Source of the DNA: Roseibium sp. Sym1
GTDB taxonomy: Bacteria; Pseudomonadota; Alphaproteobacteria; Rhizobiales; Stappiaceae
Direction of reading: 5' to 3'
DNA: 64,000 bases
Assembly: GCF_027359675.1 (NCBI RefSeq)
Contig: NZ_CP114786.1
Location: 868,001-932,000, forward strand
Numbering within the stretch: the first letter of the stretch is position 1; each line of letters starts with the position of its first letter. The position numbers were made by a program, and so were the translations under genes. Positions 17,137-26,058 of the stretch are shown here, one piece after another. The notes under the pieces were generated by a model, which was not told where the DNA came from, did no database searches, and was given only the letters and a program-made list of their open reading frames with translations.

Positions 17137-17889
17137 TCAGACCTGGTTCATGCCGCCATCGACGAACAGTTCGATCCCGTTGACGAAGCTCGAATCCCCG
17201 GAGGCGAGGAAGAGCACCGCGTTACCGATGTCCTCGGGCTGACCGATCCGGCCCGAGGGAATATTGCCAAGGACATGTTCCTTGACACCTTCGGCCTGTT
17301 CGCCGCCACCGAAGAGATCGTTCAGGCCGGCGGTCTCGGTCAATCCGGGGCTGATGGCATTGACCCGGATATTGCGGTCCTTCAGATCGAGGATCCAGCT
17401 GCGGGCGAAATTGCGCACTGCGGCCTTGGTCGCCGAATAGACGCTGAAGTTCGGCGTCCCCGCGGTACCTGTTGTCGAAGAGGTCAGGATGATCGAGGCC
17501 CCGTCCCGCAGCAGCGGCAGCGCCTTTTGCACGGTGAAGAGGACACCTTTCACATTGGTATCGAATGTCTGCTGATAGTGCTCTTCGCTGATCTCGCCGA
17601 GCGGGGCAAAGCTGCCTCCGCCGGCATTGGCGAAGAGCACGTCGATCTGGCCGTGCTGCTGCTGGACCGCGTCATACAGCCGATCGATATCTGCCAGCAC
17701 GGACATGTCCCCCCGCACGCCGGTCACACGCCCGCCAATGGACTTGACCGCTTCGTCAAGCGCCGCCTGGCGGCGGCCGGTGACGAAGACGGACGCCCCC
17801 GCGGACGCGAATGCCTTTGCCGTTGCGAGACCGATGCCACTGGTTCCACCGGTGATGACTACGACCTTGTTCTCGAAATTTTGTGTCAT
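17137..17889 (-). CDS. Short-chain dehydrogenase/reductase
   Basis: ATG 17889 follows AGGAG by 6 bases, giving 250 residues. It is a classical SDR: TGGTSGIG (residues 13-20) for NAD(P), NAG (88-90), Ser138, Tyr151 and Lys155 (YSATK), then RVNAISPGLTET and the C-terminal FVNGIELFVDGGMNQV. The Arg-rich turn FVTGRR after the second strand suggests NADP preference. It is divergent from a LysR gene 111 bases away, a common arrangement in which the LysR protein controls the SDR. The pair forms the cargo between dnaE2 remnant B and the real dnaE2. Confidence 0.93.
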   Translation of the reverse strand: MTQNFENKVVVITGGTSGIGLATAKAFASAGASVFVTGRRQAALDEAVKSIGGRVTGVRGDMSVLADIDRLYDAVQQQHGQIDVLFANAGGGSFAPLGEISEEHYQQTFDTNVKGVLFTVQKALPLLRDGASIILTSSTTGTAGTPNFSVYSATKAAVRNFARSWILDLKDRNIRVNAISPGLTETAGLNDLFGGGEQAEGVKEHVLGNIPSGRIGQPEDIGNAVLFLASGDSSFVNGIELFVDGGMNQV

Positions 17890-18000
17890 TTCATTCTCCT
17901 GTCTGACGGCACGATTGCCGTTGACATGAAGATGCATATGGAACGATCTTTCCTGTAGTAGGCAATTTCGACACTCAGCGTTCCATGAAAGGAACGATCG

Positions 18001-18903
18001 ATGCAGCAAGATCTGAATGACCTGGCCTATTTCGCAGAGGTGGTGGCCTATCGTGGATTTGCACCGGCCGGCCGGGCGATCGGCGTTCCCAAGTCAAAGC
18101 TCAGCCGGCGTATCGCGGCTCTGGAAGACCGTCTGGGCGTGCGGCTGATCGAGCGGTCGAGCCGGCGATTTCGGGTCACCGACATCGGGCAGCAATTCTA
18201 TGAGCGGTGCCGTAGCATGCAGTCGGAAGCCGAGCAGGCCCACGCCCTGGTCGCGGAAGCCAGGGCCGAGCCGCACGGGCTGATCCGCTTCGGATGCCCG
18301 ACCGGCCTCGTCGAGGTCGTGGCGCCGCTGATAACCGAGTTCCTGTCTCGTCATCCCAAGGTGAGGCTGCAGCTCATAGCTGCCGATCGGGCGCTCGACC
18401 TGATCCCGGAACGAATTGACCTCGCCTTGCGCGTACGTGCAGCATTGAACAGCGATGCTTCGCTGACCATGCGTACGATCGGCACCTCAATCAGAATTCT
18501 GGTCGCGAATCCAAGGCTTGCGCAGACCGTTCTTGAGGTCGACGACCTGGACCAAATCCCCTTGCTGTCGACCAGCGACAGCGCGGATGAAGTCGAATGG
18601 CACATCGAGACCGACAAGGGAGTAACCCGCACATTTCGAAAACAGGCCCGGATGGGCTGCGCCGACTTTTCGGCAGTGCGAACGGCAGCGAAAAGCGGGC
18701 TTGGTGTCGCGTTGTTGCCCGATCATGTCTGCGGCGCGGAACTCGCAGCCGGGGATCTCGTGCGCATCCTCCCGGAGTGGCGTGGTCAGAAAGGGATCGT
18801 TCATCTCGTCTTCACGACGCGGCGTGGGCTCCCGCCAGCTGTGCGATTGTTCATCGACCATCTTGCCCGCCGATTTCCGCAGGACGTGCTGAGCGACGCA
18901 TAG
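18001..18903 (+). CDS. LysR-family transcriptional regulator
   Basis: The 300-residue protein opens with a LysR winged helix (NDLAYFAEVVAYRGFAPAGRAIGVPKSKLSRRIAALEDRLGVRLIER) and a linker helix. The substrate-binding part follows from about residue 90 (GLIRFGCPTGLVEVVAPLI, then IDLALRVRA). The PKSKLSRRI recognition helix is characteristic of the subgroup that includes DhcR/AaeR-like regulators of quinone or aldehyde stress genes. It is divergent from the SDR gene, its probable target. A palindromic motif (CATTCCATGAAAGGAACG-like) lies in the shared gap. Confidence 0.92.
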   Translation: MQQDLNDLAYFAEVVAYRGFAPAGRAIGVPKSKLSRRIAALEDRLGVRLIERSSRRFRVTDIGQQFYERCRSMQSEAEQAHALVAEARAEPHGLIRFGCPTGLVEVVAPLITEFLSRHPKVRLQLIAADRALDLIPERIDLALRVRAALNSDASLTMRTIGTSIRILVANPRLAQTVLEVDDLDQIPLLSTSDSADEVEWHIETDKGVTRTFRKQARMGCADFSAVRTAAKSGLGVALLPDHVCGAELAAGDLVRILPEWRGQKGIVHLVFTTRRGLPPAVRLFIDHLARRFPQDVLSDA

Positions 18904-19056
18904 TAATCGACTTGAAAAACAAGCACCCCCGGTCTGCGTCCACTCTGTCGCCAGGGAATTTCTGATCCTGGATGCGATATGGGGCTGACGTTCAGGTTTC
19001 TTTCCCGCCCACGGTTGCGGTTGAAAATAGGCGAGTCTCCGCCCGCTCCGCCCCCC

Positions 19057-22000
19057 TCAATGAAAATCCCTACTTGGGAACAGCCGCTTGGCCTGCTCGC
19101 GCGGATGCATCGCCCGTGTCTTCCGGGCGTCCGATTTCAGGTGCACCGGCACGTCGTCGGTTTTCGGCCCCATCTGGCCGAGCACATCGTCGCTCGGGTG
19201 GCCGAGCAGGGAGAGGTCGCGGGAGCGGTCCTCGATGTGGTCGGCGATGAGATGCACCACCTGGCCCTCGCGCTCCAGCCGGCCGGTGACCTTCAGGAGC
19301 CGGCCGCCGAGCACGGCGGGGCGGAATTTTTCGTAGATTTTCGGCCAGACGACCACGTTGGAGACCCCGGTCTCGTCTTCCAGCGTCAGGAAGATGACGC
19401 CGGAGGCGGTGCCCGGGCGCTGGCGGGTGATGACGAGGCCGCAGACGGAGACCCGGCGGGCTTCGCGCGGGGTGAGCGCGGCGAGGCGGTCGTGCGGCGT
19501 CAGCTGCGGGATATGCGGGCGGAGCAGCTCCATCGGGTGGGCGCGCAGGGTGAGGCGGGTGGCGAGGTAATCCTCGACCACCTCCTGGCCGAGATGCATT
19601 GCCGGCAGCATGACATCCGGCTCGAAGATCGCCTCGCCGTCGATCGGGTCGTTGAAAAGCGGCAGGGGCTTGGGGCTGCGGATGGTCTTGACCTGCCAGA
19701 GCGCGGCGCGGCGGCTCAGCCCCATGCCGGCAAAGGCATCGGCCTCGGCGAGCCGCTCCAGGGTCGCCGGCGGCACGCCGGTCCTGAGCCAGAGGGTCTC
19801 GGTGTCCGGATAGCCGTTGCCGCGGGCAGCTTGGATCCAGGCGGCATCCTCCTCGCGCAGGCCCTTGATCTGGCGGAAGCCGAGCCGGAGCGCCAGCGCA
19901 CCGTCGCTGCGCCGCTCCAGGATATTGTCCCATTCGCTGGTGTTGACGCAGACCGGGCGGACCTCGACCTGGTGCTCGCGCGCATCACGCACGATCTGCG
20001 CCGGGGCATAGAAGCCCATCGGCTGGGCGTTCAAAAGCGCGCAGGCGAATTCGGCCGGGTAATGGCATTTGAGGTAGGCCGAGACATAGGCGAGCATGGC
20101 AAAGGCGGCGGCGTGGCTTTCCGGAAAGCCGTATTCGCCGAAGCCCTCGATCTGGCCGAAACAGTTCTGGGCAAACTCCAGCTCGTAGCCGCGCGCCAGC
20201 ATGCCGGAGATGAATTTCTCCTTGAGCTGGCCGATCGTGCCCATGCGCCGGAAGGTCGCCATGGAGCGGCGGAGTTTATCCGCCTCCGAGGGGGAAAAGC
20301 CGGCGGCCACGACGGCGATCTGCATTGCCTGTTCCTGGAAGAGCGGCACGCCGAGCGTCTTGCCGAGCACCTCCTCCAGTTCCCTTGAGGGGAAGGTGAC
20401 CTTCTCCTTGCCCTGGCGGCGGTTGATATAAGGATGCACCATGCCGCCCTGGATCGGGCCGGGGCGCACGATCGCCACCTCGATGACGAGATCGTAGAAT
20501 TCGCGCGGGCGCATGCGCGGCAGGAAGTTCATCTGCGCCCGGCTTTCCACCTGGAAGACGCCGATGGCATCGGCCACGCACAGCATGTCATAGGTCTTTT
20601 TATCCGCCTGGGGCACCGTGCCGAGCGTCAGCTGCTGCCCATGATGCTGGTCGATCAGGCCGAAACACTTGCGGATGCAGGTGAGCATGCCGAGGCTGAG
20701 CAGATCGACTTTCAGAATACCCAGCGCGTCGATGTCGTCCTTGTCCCATTCGATGACCGTGCGGTTTTCCATGGCCGCGTTCTCGATCGGGCAGAGCGCG
20801 TCGAGCCGTCCTTGCGTGATGACAAAGCCGCCGACATGCTGGCTCAGGTGCCGCGGGAAACCGATGATCTCCTGGATCAGCTCGATGGTCTGCTGCACGC
20901 GCGGATTGGAGAGGTCGAGGCCGAGTTCCCGGACCCGCGTTTCCTCCGGCCCCTTGTTGGAGCTGCCCCAGATCTGGCCGGCGAGCGCGGCGGTGACATC
21001 GGCGTTCAGGCCCATCACCTTGCCGACCTCGCGGATCGCGGCGCGGGTGCGGAAATGGATCACCGTGGCGCAGAGCCCGGCGCGGTGGCGGCCGTATTTT
21101 TCATAGACATACTGGATCACCTCCTCGCGCCGCTCATGCTCGAAATCGACATCGATGTCGGGCGGCTCGCCGCGATGTTCGGAGATGAAGCGCTCGGAGA
21201 CCATGGTGATGGTTTCCGGCCCGACATCCGTGATGCCGAGCGCGTAACAGATGATCGAATTGGCCGCCGAGCCGCGTCCCTGGCACAGGATGTTGCGGCT
21301 GCGGGCAAAGCCGATGATGTCATGCACGGTCAGAAAATAGGCGGCGAATTTCAGCTTGGCGATCAGCTTCAGTTCCTTTTCCGCCAGCTTCAGCGCGTGC
21401 TCCGGCACGCCCGCCGGATAGCGGTTTTCGAGGCCCTCGTAGGTGAGCCGTTCCAGCCGCTCCTGGGGCGGCACGCCGCCCATGATCTCGTCCGGATATT
21501 CGTAAGACAGCTCGGAGAGATCGAAGCTGCAGCGGGTGGCGATTTCCAGCGTGCGGCGGAACGCGGCCGGGTGATGGCGGTAGAGCCGCGCCATGTCGTC
21601 GGGCGCCTTCAGCCGGCGCTCGCCATTGGGCAGGGCCCGTGTGCCGATTGCGTCGATGGTGCAGCCCTCGCGCAGGCAGGTCAGCACATCGGCGAGCCGG
21701 CGCCGGCCGGCGTGATGCATCATCACGTCGCCGACCGCGACCATCGGCGCGGCCAGGGAGTGCGCCGCCTGGGCGCAGGTGCGGAACCAGGCCTGGTCGG
21801 TGCCGTCATAGCGCGGCGCTGCGCCCAAAAAAACATGGCCGGGCATCTCCTGGCGCAGTCGGCGGATGTGATCTTTAGCCACCTCACAAAGTCCGGTTTC
21901 CGTGTTCACGTCCTGCGGCAGGGCGATCAGGATCAGGCCCTTCGCCGCCTTCAGGAGATCGTCGAAGGTGAGCTGGCAGTCGCCCTTTTCCGCCCGGCGC

Positions 22001-22446
22001 TTGCCGAGGGTCAGGAGCTGGCTGAGCCGCTCATAGGCGGCGCGGTCGGTGGGCAGCGCGATCCAGTCGACCGGACTGTCAATAAGCACCAGCCGCGCGC
22101 CGACGATCAGCCGCGGCAGTTTCAAGGTGTCCGGCAGGACCAGCGGCGGACTGGTGTTGGTCTCCCGGCGCGAGGATGAGTCGATCTGCGAATGGGAGCG
22201 GATCTGCACGCCTTCCTCAGTGGCGGCGCGTTTGATCTCCTTCAGCGCCGAATAGGCCCTGACCACGCCGGCGAGCGAATTGCGGTCGGTGATCGCGATC
22301 GCATCGAGCCCGAGCGCGGCGGCGCGCGTCACCAGCTCCTCCGGATGGGACGCGCCGGTGAGAAACGAGAAATTCGAGGTCACCGCCAGCTCCGCATAGC
22401 GGGCGGGCTCCAGGCGGAAACTGTCGGAGGATGGCTCACGGCTCAT
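19057..22446 (-). CDS. dnaE2: Error-prone DNA polymerase DnaE2 (ImuC)
   Basis: The 1129-residue C-family polymerase has an N-terminal PHP domain (YAELAVTSNFSFLTGASHPEEL). The polymerase palm has GRGSAANS and PDIDVDFEHERREEV (about residues 425-440), which holds two catalytic Asp. An OB-fold near residues 1000-1075 contains VCGLVITRQRPG. The first PHP His motif is replaced by SNFSF, typical of DnaE2 and unlike replicative DnaE1. With ImuA and ImuB it performs SOS-induced mutagenic lesion bypass. Unlike most genomes, imuB is not directly adjacent: 1.08 kb of repeats intervene. Its 3' end is duplicated twice downstream. Confidence 0.96.
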   Translation of the reverse strand: MSREPSSDSFRLEPARYAELAVTSNFSFLTGASHPEELVTRAAALGLDAIAITDRNSLAGVVRAYSALKEIKRAATEEGVQIRSHSQIDSSSRRETNTSPPLVLPDTLKLPRLIVGARLVLIDSPVDWIALPTDRAAYERLSQLLTLGKRRAEKGDCQLTFDDLLKAAKGLILIALPQDVNTETGLCEVAKDHIRRLRQEMPGHVFLGAAPRYDGTDQAWFRTCAQAAHSLAAPMVAVGDVMMHHAGRRRLADVLTCLREGCTIDAIGTRALPNGERRLKAPDDMARLYRHHPAAFRRTLEIATRCSFDLSELSYEYPDEIMGGVPPQERLERLTYEGLENRYPAGVPEHALKLAEKELKLIAKLKFAAYFLTVHDIIGFARSRNILCQGRGSAANSIICYALGITDVGPETITMVSERFISEHRGEPPDIDVDFEHERREEVIQYVYEKYGRHRAGLCATVIHFRTRAAIREVGKVMGLNADVTAALAGQIWGSSNKGPEETRVRELGLDLSNPRVQQTIELIQEIIGFPRHLSQHVGGFVITQGRLDALCPIENAAMENRTVIEWDKDDIDALGILKVDLLSLGMLTCIRKCFGLIDQHHGQQLTLGTVPQADKKTYDMLCVADAIGVFQVESRAQMNFLPRMRPREFYDLVIEVAIVRPGPIQGGMVHPYINRRQGKEKVTFPSRELEEVLGKTLGVPLFQEQAMQIAVVAAGFSPSEADKLRRSMATFRRMGTIGQLKEKFISGMLARGYELEFAQNCFGQIEGFGEYGFPESHAAAFAMLAYVSAYLKCHYPAEFACALLNAQPMGFYAPAQIVRDAREHQVEVRPVCVNTSEWDNILERRSDGALALRLGFRQIKGLREEDAAWIQAARGNGYPDTETLWLRTGVPPATLERLAEADAFAGMGLSRRAALWQVKTIRSPKPLPLFNDPIDGEAIFEPDVMLPAMHLGQEVVEDYLATRLTLRAHPMELLRPHIPQLTPHDRLAALTPREARRVSVCGLVITRQRPGTASGVIFLTLEDETGVSNVVVWPKIYEKFRPAVLGGRLLKVTGRLEREGQVVHLIADHIEDRSRDLSLLGHPSDDVLGQMGPKTDDVPVHLKSDARKTRAMHPREQAKRLFPSRDFH

Positions 22447-22494
22447 GGGCGGAGCTCCCGGCTTTTTCTTGCCGCGATCCCGTATCCCCCGGTG

Positions 22495-22740
22495 TCATCC
22501 CGGGCGGAGCGGATGCGCAGACCCGGGACCCACTCGCCTCGCCGCTTGCCGAAGCGAATGTGATGCCCATGACCGCACCGCTCTGGAAACGAGTAGGCCC
22601 CGGATCTCGCTGCGCTCGTCCGGGGTGACACGGAGAGGAGGAAAGACCGTCCCTCCCCGGTCAGATCGGGTAGGTGCTGAGAAACCAACTCCCGGAACCG
22701 GCACGACCCACCCCCTTGCGCCCCTCTCCCCCCTGGAGGG
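22495..22740. repeat. Direct repeat R1 between imuB and dnaE2, copy 1
   Basis: About 245 bp starting TCATCCCGG and containing ACCCACTCGCCTCGCCGC and GTCCGGGGTGACACGG. It recurs 511 bases later with scattered substitutions. Parts can fold back (ATCTCGC...GCTCGTCCGGGG). Frames running through it are not coding-like. Confidence 0.8.
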
Positions 22741-22927
22741 CAGGGCAATCGCATTTGGCAGAGTATGGCTCCCTCTCCCTGTGGGAGAGGGTTGGGGTGA
22801 GGGAACAAACGCCTGAGACCTGCAGAAAAGTCTGCCCCCTCACCCGGACCTTCGGTCCGACCTCTCCCGGTGGGAGAGGTCAATTTGGCGACTGCGGACA
22901 GGACGTCAGTCAAATGCGATTGCCCTG
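22741..22927. mobile_element. 187-bp palindromic element with perfect 17-bp terminal inverted repeats
   Basis: The left end CAGGGCAATCGCATTTG is the exact reverse complement of the right end (22911-22927). The middle holds two shorter palindromes (CCCTCTCCCTGTGGGAGAGGG; GACCTTCGGTC). A diverged relative lies at 25653-25844. It looks like a non-autonomous MITE or REP-type unit inserted at the edge of repeat R1. Confidence 0.75.
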
Positions 22928-23005
22928 CCCGCAAGAGGGAGAGGGGGAACAAGCGGCAAGGCTCAGATCCATCAGAGAAACAAGAGCCAGACGCATCTTC
23001 CGGGG

Positions 23006-23250
23006 TCATCCCGGCCAAGCGCCAGCGCAGACCCGGGACCCACTCGCCTCGCCGCTTGCCGAAGCGAACGCGATGGCCATGACCGCACAGCTCTGGAAAC
23101 GCGTGGGCCCCGGATCTCGCAAGGCTCGTCCGGGGTGACACGGGGAGGAGGAGAGGCCTTCCCTCCACGGTCAGATCAGTTAGGTGCTGAGAAACTAACT
23201 CCTGGAACCGGCACAGCGCTTCCCCTTGCGCCCCTCTCCCCCCTGGAGGG
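23006..23250. repeat. Direct repeat R1 between imuB and dnaE2, copy 2
   Basis: Second copy of the roughly 245-bp repeat, in the same orientation, ending in the same CCTTGCGCCCCTCTCC stretch as copy 1. Confidence 0.8.
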
Positions 23251-23394
23251 GGAGATGTCCGGGAACCGGACAGAGGGGGGGCTGGGCGGTGCCGCGAAGA
23301 ACGGAGGGGGCGGTTCCTGCCGAGAGACCGCGCCCCCCCTCTGTCTCCTGACGGAGACATCTCCCCCGCAAGGGGGGAGAGGGGGCGCAAGGGG
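23222..23394. repeat. 173-bp imperfect inverted repeat downstream of imuB
   Basis: Outer arms CCCCTTGCGCCCCTCTCC and GAGAGGGGGCGCAAGGGG, with inner arms GGGAGATGTC and GACATCTCCC. It overlaps the tail of R1 copy 2 and sits 136 bases after the imuB stop, so the transcript would form a long hairpin between imuB and dnaE2. Confidence 0.7.
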
Positions 23395-23530
23395 AAAGGT
23401 TCAGAACACTTGCAGACGTGAGAAGCGCGCGCTCGCCCCTCCAGCGTCATCCCGGACGCAGCGCAGCAGAGATACGGGACCGGGAAGGCGACGAAGAGGA
23501 TGGGGGGCGGTGGGCAAAACCAACAAACCA

Positions 23531-24997
23531 TCAGCCGAACTCCCCTTGCACGAACCAGGCCGGGTGCTGCGGCGTGTGGAACAGCCACAGGCGCTGGCCT
23601 TCGCCGGTGCCGATGCGCCAGTAGTCGCGCAGGCCCTTGGCCCAGCTGTCGTCCTGTTCCCACCAGGCCGGCGTGATCCGCTCCGGTCCCTCGGCCTCCA
23701 GCACGGTGAGCATGCGGCCGCGCCAGCGGAAGCGGCGCGGCGGCTCGAAGCCGCTGCCCGGGATCGGTTCGGGAGCGAACAGGCGGATCGGACGCGGGCG
23801 GCGGCACGGCCAGTCGGGCACAGCCCGGCTGTAGGCGGCCGGCACCAGCTTGAAGCTGCGCTCGGGGATATGGCTGTCGACCGGCTGGAAGCGCTGGATG
23901 TTGTCGAGGCCAACCCGGTTGCCGAGCTGGGTGATGAGGTCGTCGAGACTGTCCTTGGCCAGCCCCTCGGAACGGTCCAGCTGGCGCAGGCCGAGCGGTT
24001 CCACCTCCAGCGCCTCCAGGCGGATCATGTCGATGCCGTAGCCGGCATCGACCGAGCTGACGCCGCGCTCGAACAGCACCACGATGCGTTCGCCGTCGCG
24101 CATCGGCCGGGCGAGCTTCAGTTCCACCGCCTGGCTTTCCTGGTCGACCCGGCGGAACGTCAGTTTCAGCGCGCGCGCGCCCTTCTGCGCCTGGTCGAGC
24201 CGGCGGCACAGATGCGAGGTAAGGCGGCGGGCGGCGGCCATGACATCGTCGACGAGCCCGATCGGCTCGGGCAGGGTCATGCGCACGGCGAAACTCTGCT
24301 CCTCGCCGAGCGGCGAGATCTGTTCGGGCAGGTCTCCCAGCGCCTGGTCGAGGCGGGCCAGCACCTCGCGGTCATAGCGCCGGGCGACGGTGGCCCGGGG
24401 CAGGTTGTGGAGCTGGGAGACGGTGGCGATGCCGAGCCGCTCCAGGCTGGTGCAGGTCTGGTCGGCCAGGCGCAGGGCGCTGAGCGGCAGGGCGCCGATC
24501 TTTGCCAGCGTCTCGCCGGGCGCGGCAATGCCCTCGGAAAAGCGGGCGAGCGCCCAGGCGGTGCCGGGCGTGTCGGCAAGGCCCAGCCGGGCGGTGAGAC
24601 CGGCCCGGGCGAGACGCGCGCGGATGTCGTCGATGAGCGGTTCCTCTCCGCCCATCAGATGGGCCGACCCGGTGATGTCGAGAAAGAGGCCGTCGCTGCC
24701 GTCGAGACCGACCCAGGGGCAGTAGCGGGTCGCCCAGCGGGCCAGCAGGCGCAGGAAGCGCTGGTCGGCGGTGGGATCCGCCGGACGGGTCAGAAGACCG
24801 GGGCAGAAACTGCGCGCGTGGACCAGGGTCATGCCCCGGTTGAGGCCGAAGCCCTCGGCCCGCGGGCACAGGTCGTAAAGGCGTTCGGAATTGCGGTCGA
24901 ACAGGCTCAGGGCGAAAGGCGCGTCGACGGGCCGGGCGCGCAAGGAGCGCTCAGCTGCCAGCCTCGGAAACCACAATGACACGATGCGACGCTGCAT
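23531..24997 (-). CDS. imuB: ImuB, Y-family polymerase-like mutagenesis protein
   Basis: The 488-residue protein has the Y-family fold: QRRIVSLWFPRLAAERSL at the start, GMTLVHARSFCPGL, then GLFLDITGSAHLMGGEE and the helix-hairpin-helix-like LERLGIATVSQLHNLP. The catalytic carboxylates of DinB are not conserved (SLWFPRLA in place of DMDAFFA), as in ImuB, an inactive polymerase homologue that recruits DnaE2 to the beta clamp. The C-terminus is the long ImuB tail (GLRDYWRIGTGEGQRLWLF). It overlaps imuA by 47 bases. A perfect LexA-like site lies 27 bases upstream, inside imuA. Confidence 0.95.
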   Translation of the reverse strand: MQRRIVSLWFPRLAAERSLRARPVDAPFALSLFDRNSERLYDLCPRAEGFGLNRGMTLVHARSFCPGLLTRPADPTADQRFLRLLARWATRYCPWVGLDGSDGLFLDITGSAHLMGGEEPLIDDIRARLARAGLTARLGLADTPGTAWALARFSEGIAAPGETLAKIGALPLSALRLADQTCTSLERLGIATVSQLHNLPRATVARRYDREVLARLDQALGDLPEQISPLGEEQSFAVRMTLPEPIGLVDDVMAAARRLTSHLCRRLDQAQKGARALKLTFRRVDQESQAVELKLARPMRDGERIVVLFERGVSSVDAGYGIDMIRLEALEVEPLGLRQLDRSEGLAKDSLDDLITQLGNRVGLDNIQRFQPVDSHIPERSFKLVPAAYSRAVPDWPCRRPRPIRLFAPEPIPGSGFEPPRRFRWRGRMLTVLEAEGPERITPAWWEQDDSWAKGLRDYWRIGTGEGQRLWLFHTPQHPAWFVQGEFG

Positions 24998-25526
24998 CCC
25001 AACGGACGATCCATTCCGATAATGTTCCTATTTTGTTCTTTATAAGCGACCAGCGCCAGTGAGTCGAGTCATGGCTGTTTTGACGAGGCCCGGAAGACGG
25101 GGCCGGAGCGCCGGAACAGCGCCAGCGGGTTTCGGCCGCGTTGCTGCCCGCGCCTTCCGGAATCAGCAGCAGCGCGGTGGTGCCGCCGGCCTCGGCGGCG
25201 AGCTGCAGGCGGCGCCCCTCCGTCAGCCCGATCGCGCCGGAGACCTCGGCCACCACCAGCCCGGCCGCACCGGACCTGAGGGCGGTTTCCGCACTGGCCA
25301 GAACGGTGAGCTGGTCGCCGGCGCGGGTCAGGAGCAAACGTCCGGGATCGCAATAGGGCGCAAGGCCCTCCGGGTTGACCGTCGGCTTCCAGCTTTCGGA
25401 GATCCAGACAACGGCGCCTTTCGCAGCCCCCGCCGCAATCGCGGCAAAGGCCAGCGCGCCGTCGCCGCAGATCTCGTGGGCGCGGGCGTCTTTCAGCGGA
25501 TAGACGGACGAGAAGGTCAGGGACAT
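24951..25526 (-). CDS. imuA: ImuA, RecA/SulA-like mutagenesis protein
   Basis: The product is about 191 residues from ATG 25526; ATG 25547 is an alternative and neither has a clear ribosome site. It matches the shorter alphaproteobacterial ImuA type: DARAHEICGDGALAFAAIAAG, then SAETALRSGAAGLVVAEVSG, then RRLQLAAEAGGTTALLLIP and the C-terminal THWRWSLIKNKIGTLSEWIVRWD. There is no Walker A motif. ImuA helps localise the ImuB-DnaE2 mutasome. The C-terminal coding stretch around KNKIG is unusually AT-rich and contains a LexA-like box. Confidence 0.9.
   Translation of the reverse strand: MSLTFSSVYPLKDARAHEICGDGALAFAAIAAGAAKGAVVWISESWKPTVNPEGLAPYCDPGRLLLTRAGDQLTVLASAETALRSGAAGLVVAEVSGAIGLTEGRRLQLAAEAGGTTALLLIPEGAGSNAAETRWRCSGAPAPSSGPRQNSHDSTHWRWSLIKNKIGTLSEWIVRWDAASHRVIVVSEAGS
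25024..25038 (-). promoter_or_regulatory. LexA-type SOS box within imuA, upstream of imuB
   Basis: The plus strand reads GTTC-CTATTTT-GTTC, an exact match to the GTTC-N7-GTTC consensus bound by alphaproteobacterial LexA. It lies inside the imuA coding region and 27 bases before the imuB start. It could drive a separate SOS promoter for imuB. The match is by eye and chance occurrence is possible. Confidence 0.5.
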
Positions 25527-25577
25527 GCACGGGATCGCTGGCTGCATTCGATTCTGAAAAGAAGCCTAGCTGATGAA

Positions 25578-25592
25578 GGACGCTTGCGGAAC
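25578..25592 (-). promoter_or_regulatory. Degenerate LexA-type box upstream of imuA
   Basis: The plus strand reads GGAC-GCTTGCG-GAAC, one mismatch from GAAC-N7-GAAC, about 30-50 bases before the possible imuA starts. This is the expected place for the operon SOS box. It is weaker than the internal match. Confidence 0.4.
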
Positions 25593-25652
25593 CGGGGTTG
25601 GCTCCCGCCCCGAAATGAGCAGACCCTTACCACTTGCGCGCCTCTCCAGTGT

Positions 25653-25844
25653 GGGGAGGGCGATCGGATATGGCAGAGCTTGGCTCCCTCTCCCAGTGGG
25701 AGAGGGTTGGGGTGAGGGATCAGACGCCGGAGGGATACGGAAAAGTCTGCCCCCTCACCCGGACCTCCGGTCCGACCTCTCCCAATGGGAGAGGTAACTT
25801 TGGCGATTGCGGACAGGTCTCGGTCAAATGCGATTGCACTCCCC
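25653..25844. repeat. Diverged relative of the 187-bp palindromic element
   Basis: It shares GGGAGAGGGTTGGGGTGAGG, the AAAAGTCTGCCCCCTCACC core and the right end CAAATGCGATTGC with the element at 22741. The left end has degenerated. It lies upstream of imuA. A further hairpin (TTGCCGGATCAAGTCCGGCAA) follows at about 25905-25926; the rest of the gap to 26058 holds no gene. Confidence 0.7.
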
Positions 25845-26058
25845 ATAGAGGAGGAGACTGGAACACGCGGCAAAGCCCTGCTTGCAGCAACGTCACGGCA
25901 TGGATTGCCGGATCAAGTCCGGCAATGACGATGAGGTGGGTTTCAAGGCCTCTCCTCCGGTTTTCTTCTGAAGGGATTAGAGCCTCCCTCCCCCAAACAG
26001 CCGTTGCCGGAGACCGGCCGGGTTGCTATACGCCCGGCACAACAGGTGGGACAACAAA

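Noticed and set aside
18979..22179. Two long plus-strand open frames (469 and 581 codons) opposite dnaE2
   Set aside because: They are antisense shadows of dnaE2; dnaE2 motifs are intact on the minus strand.
22443..24209. 588-codon minus-strand open frame across the imuB-dnaE2 gap
   Set aside because: It runs out of frame through imuB and then through repeats; the composition is the Pro/Arg-rich type of GC-driven shadow frames and no family pattern is present.
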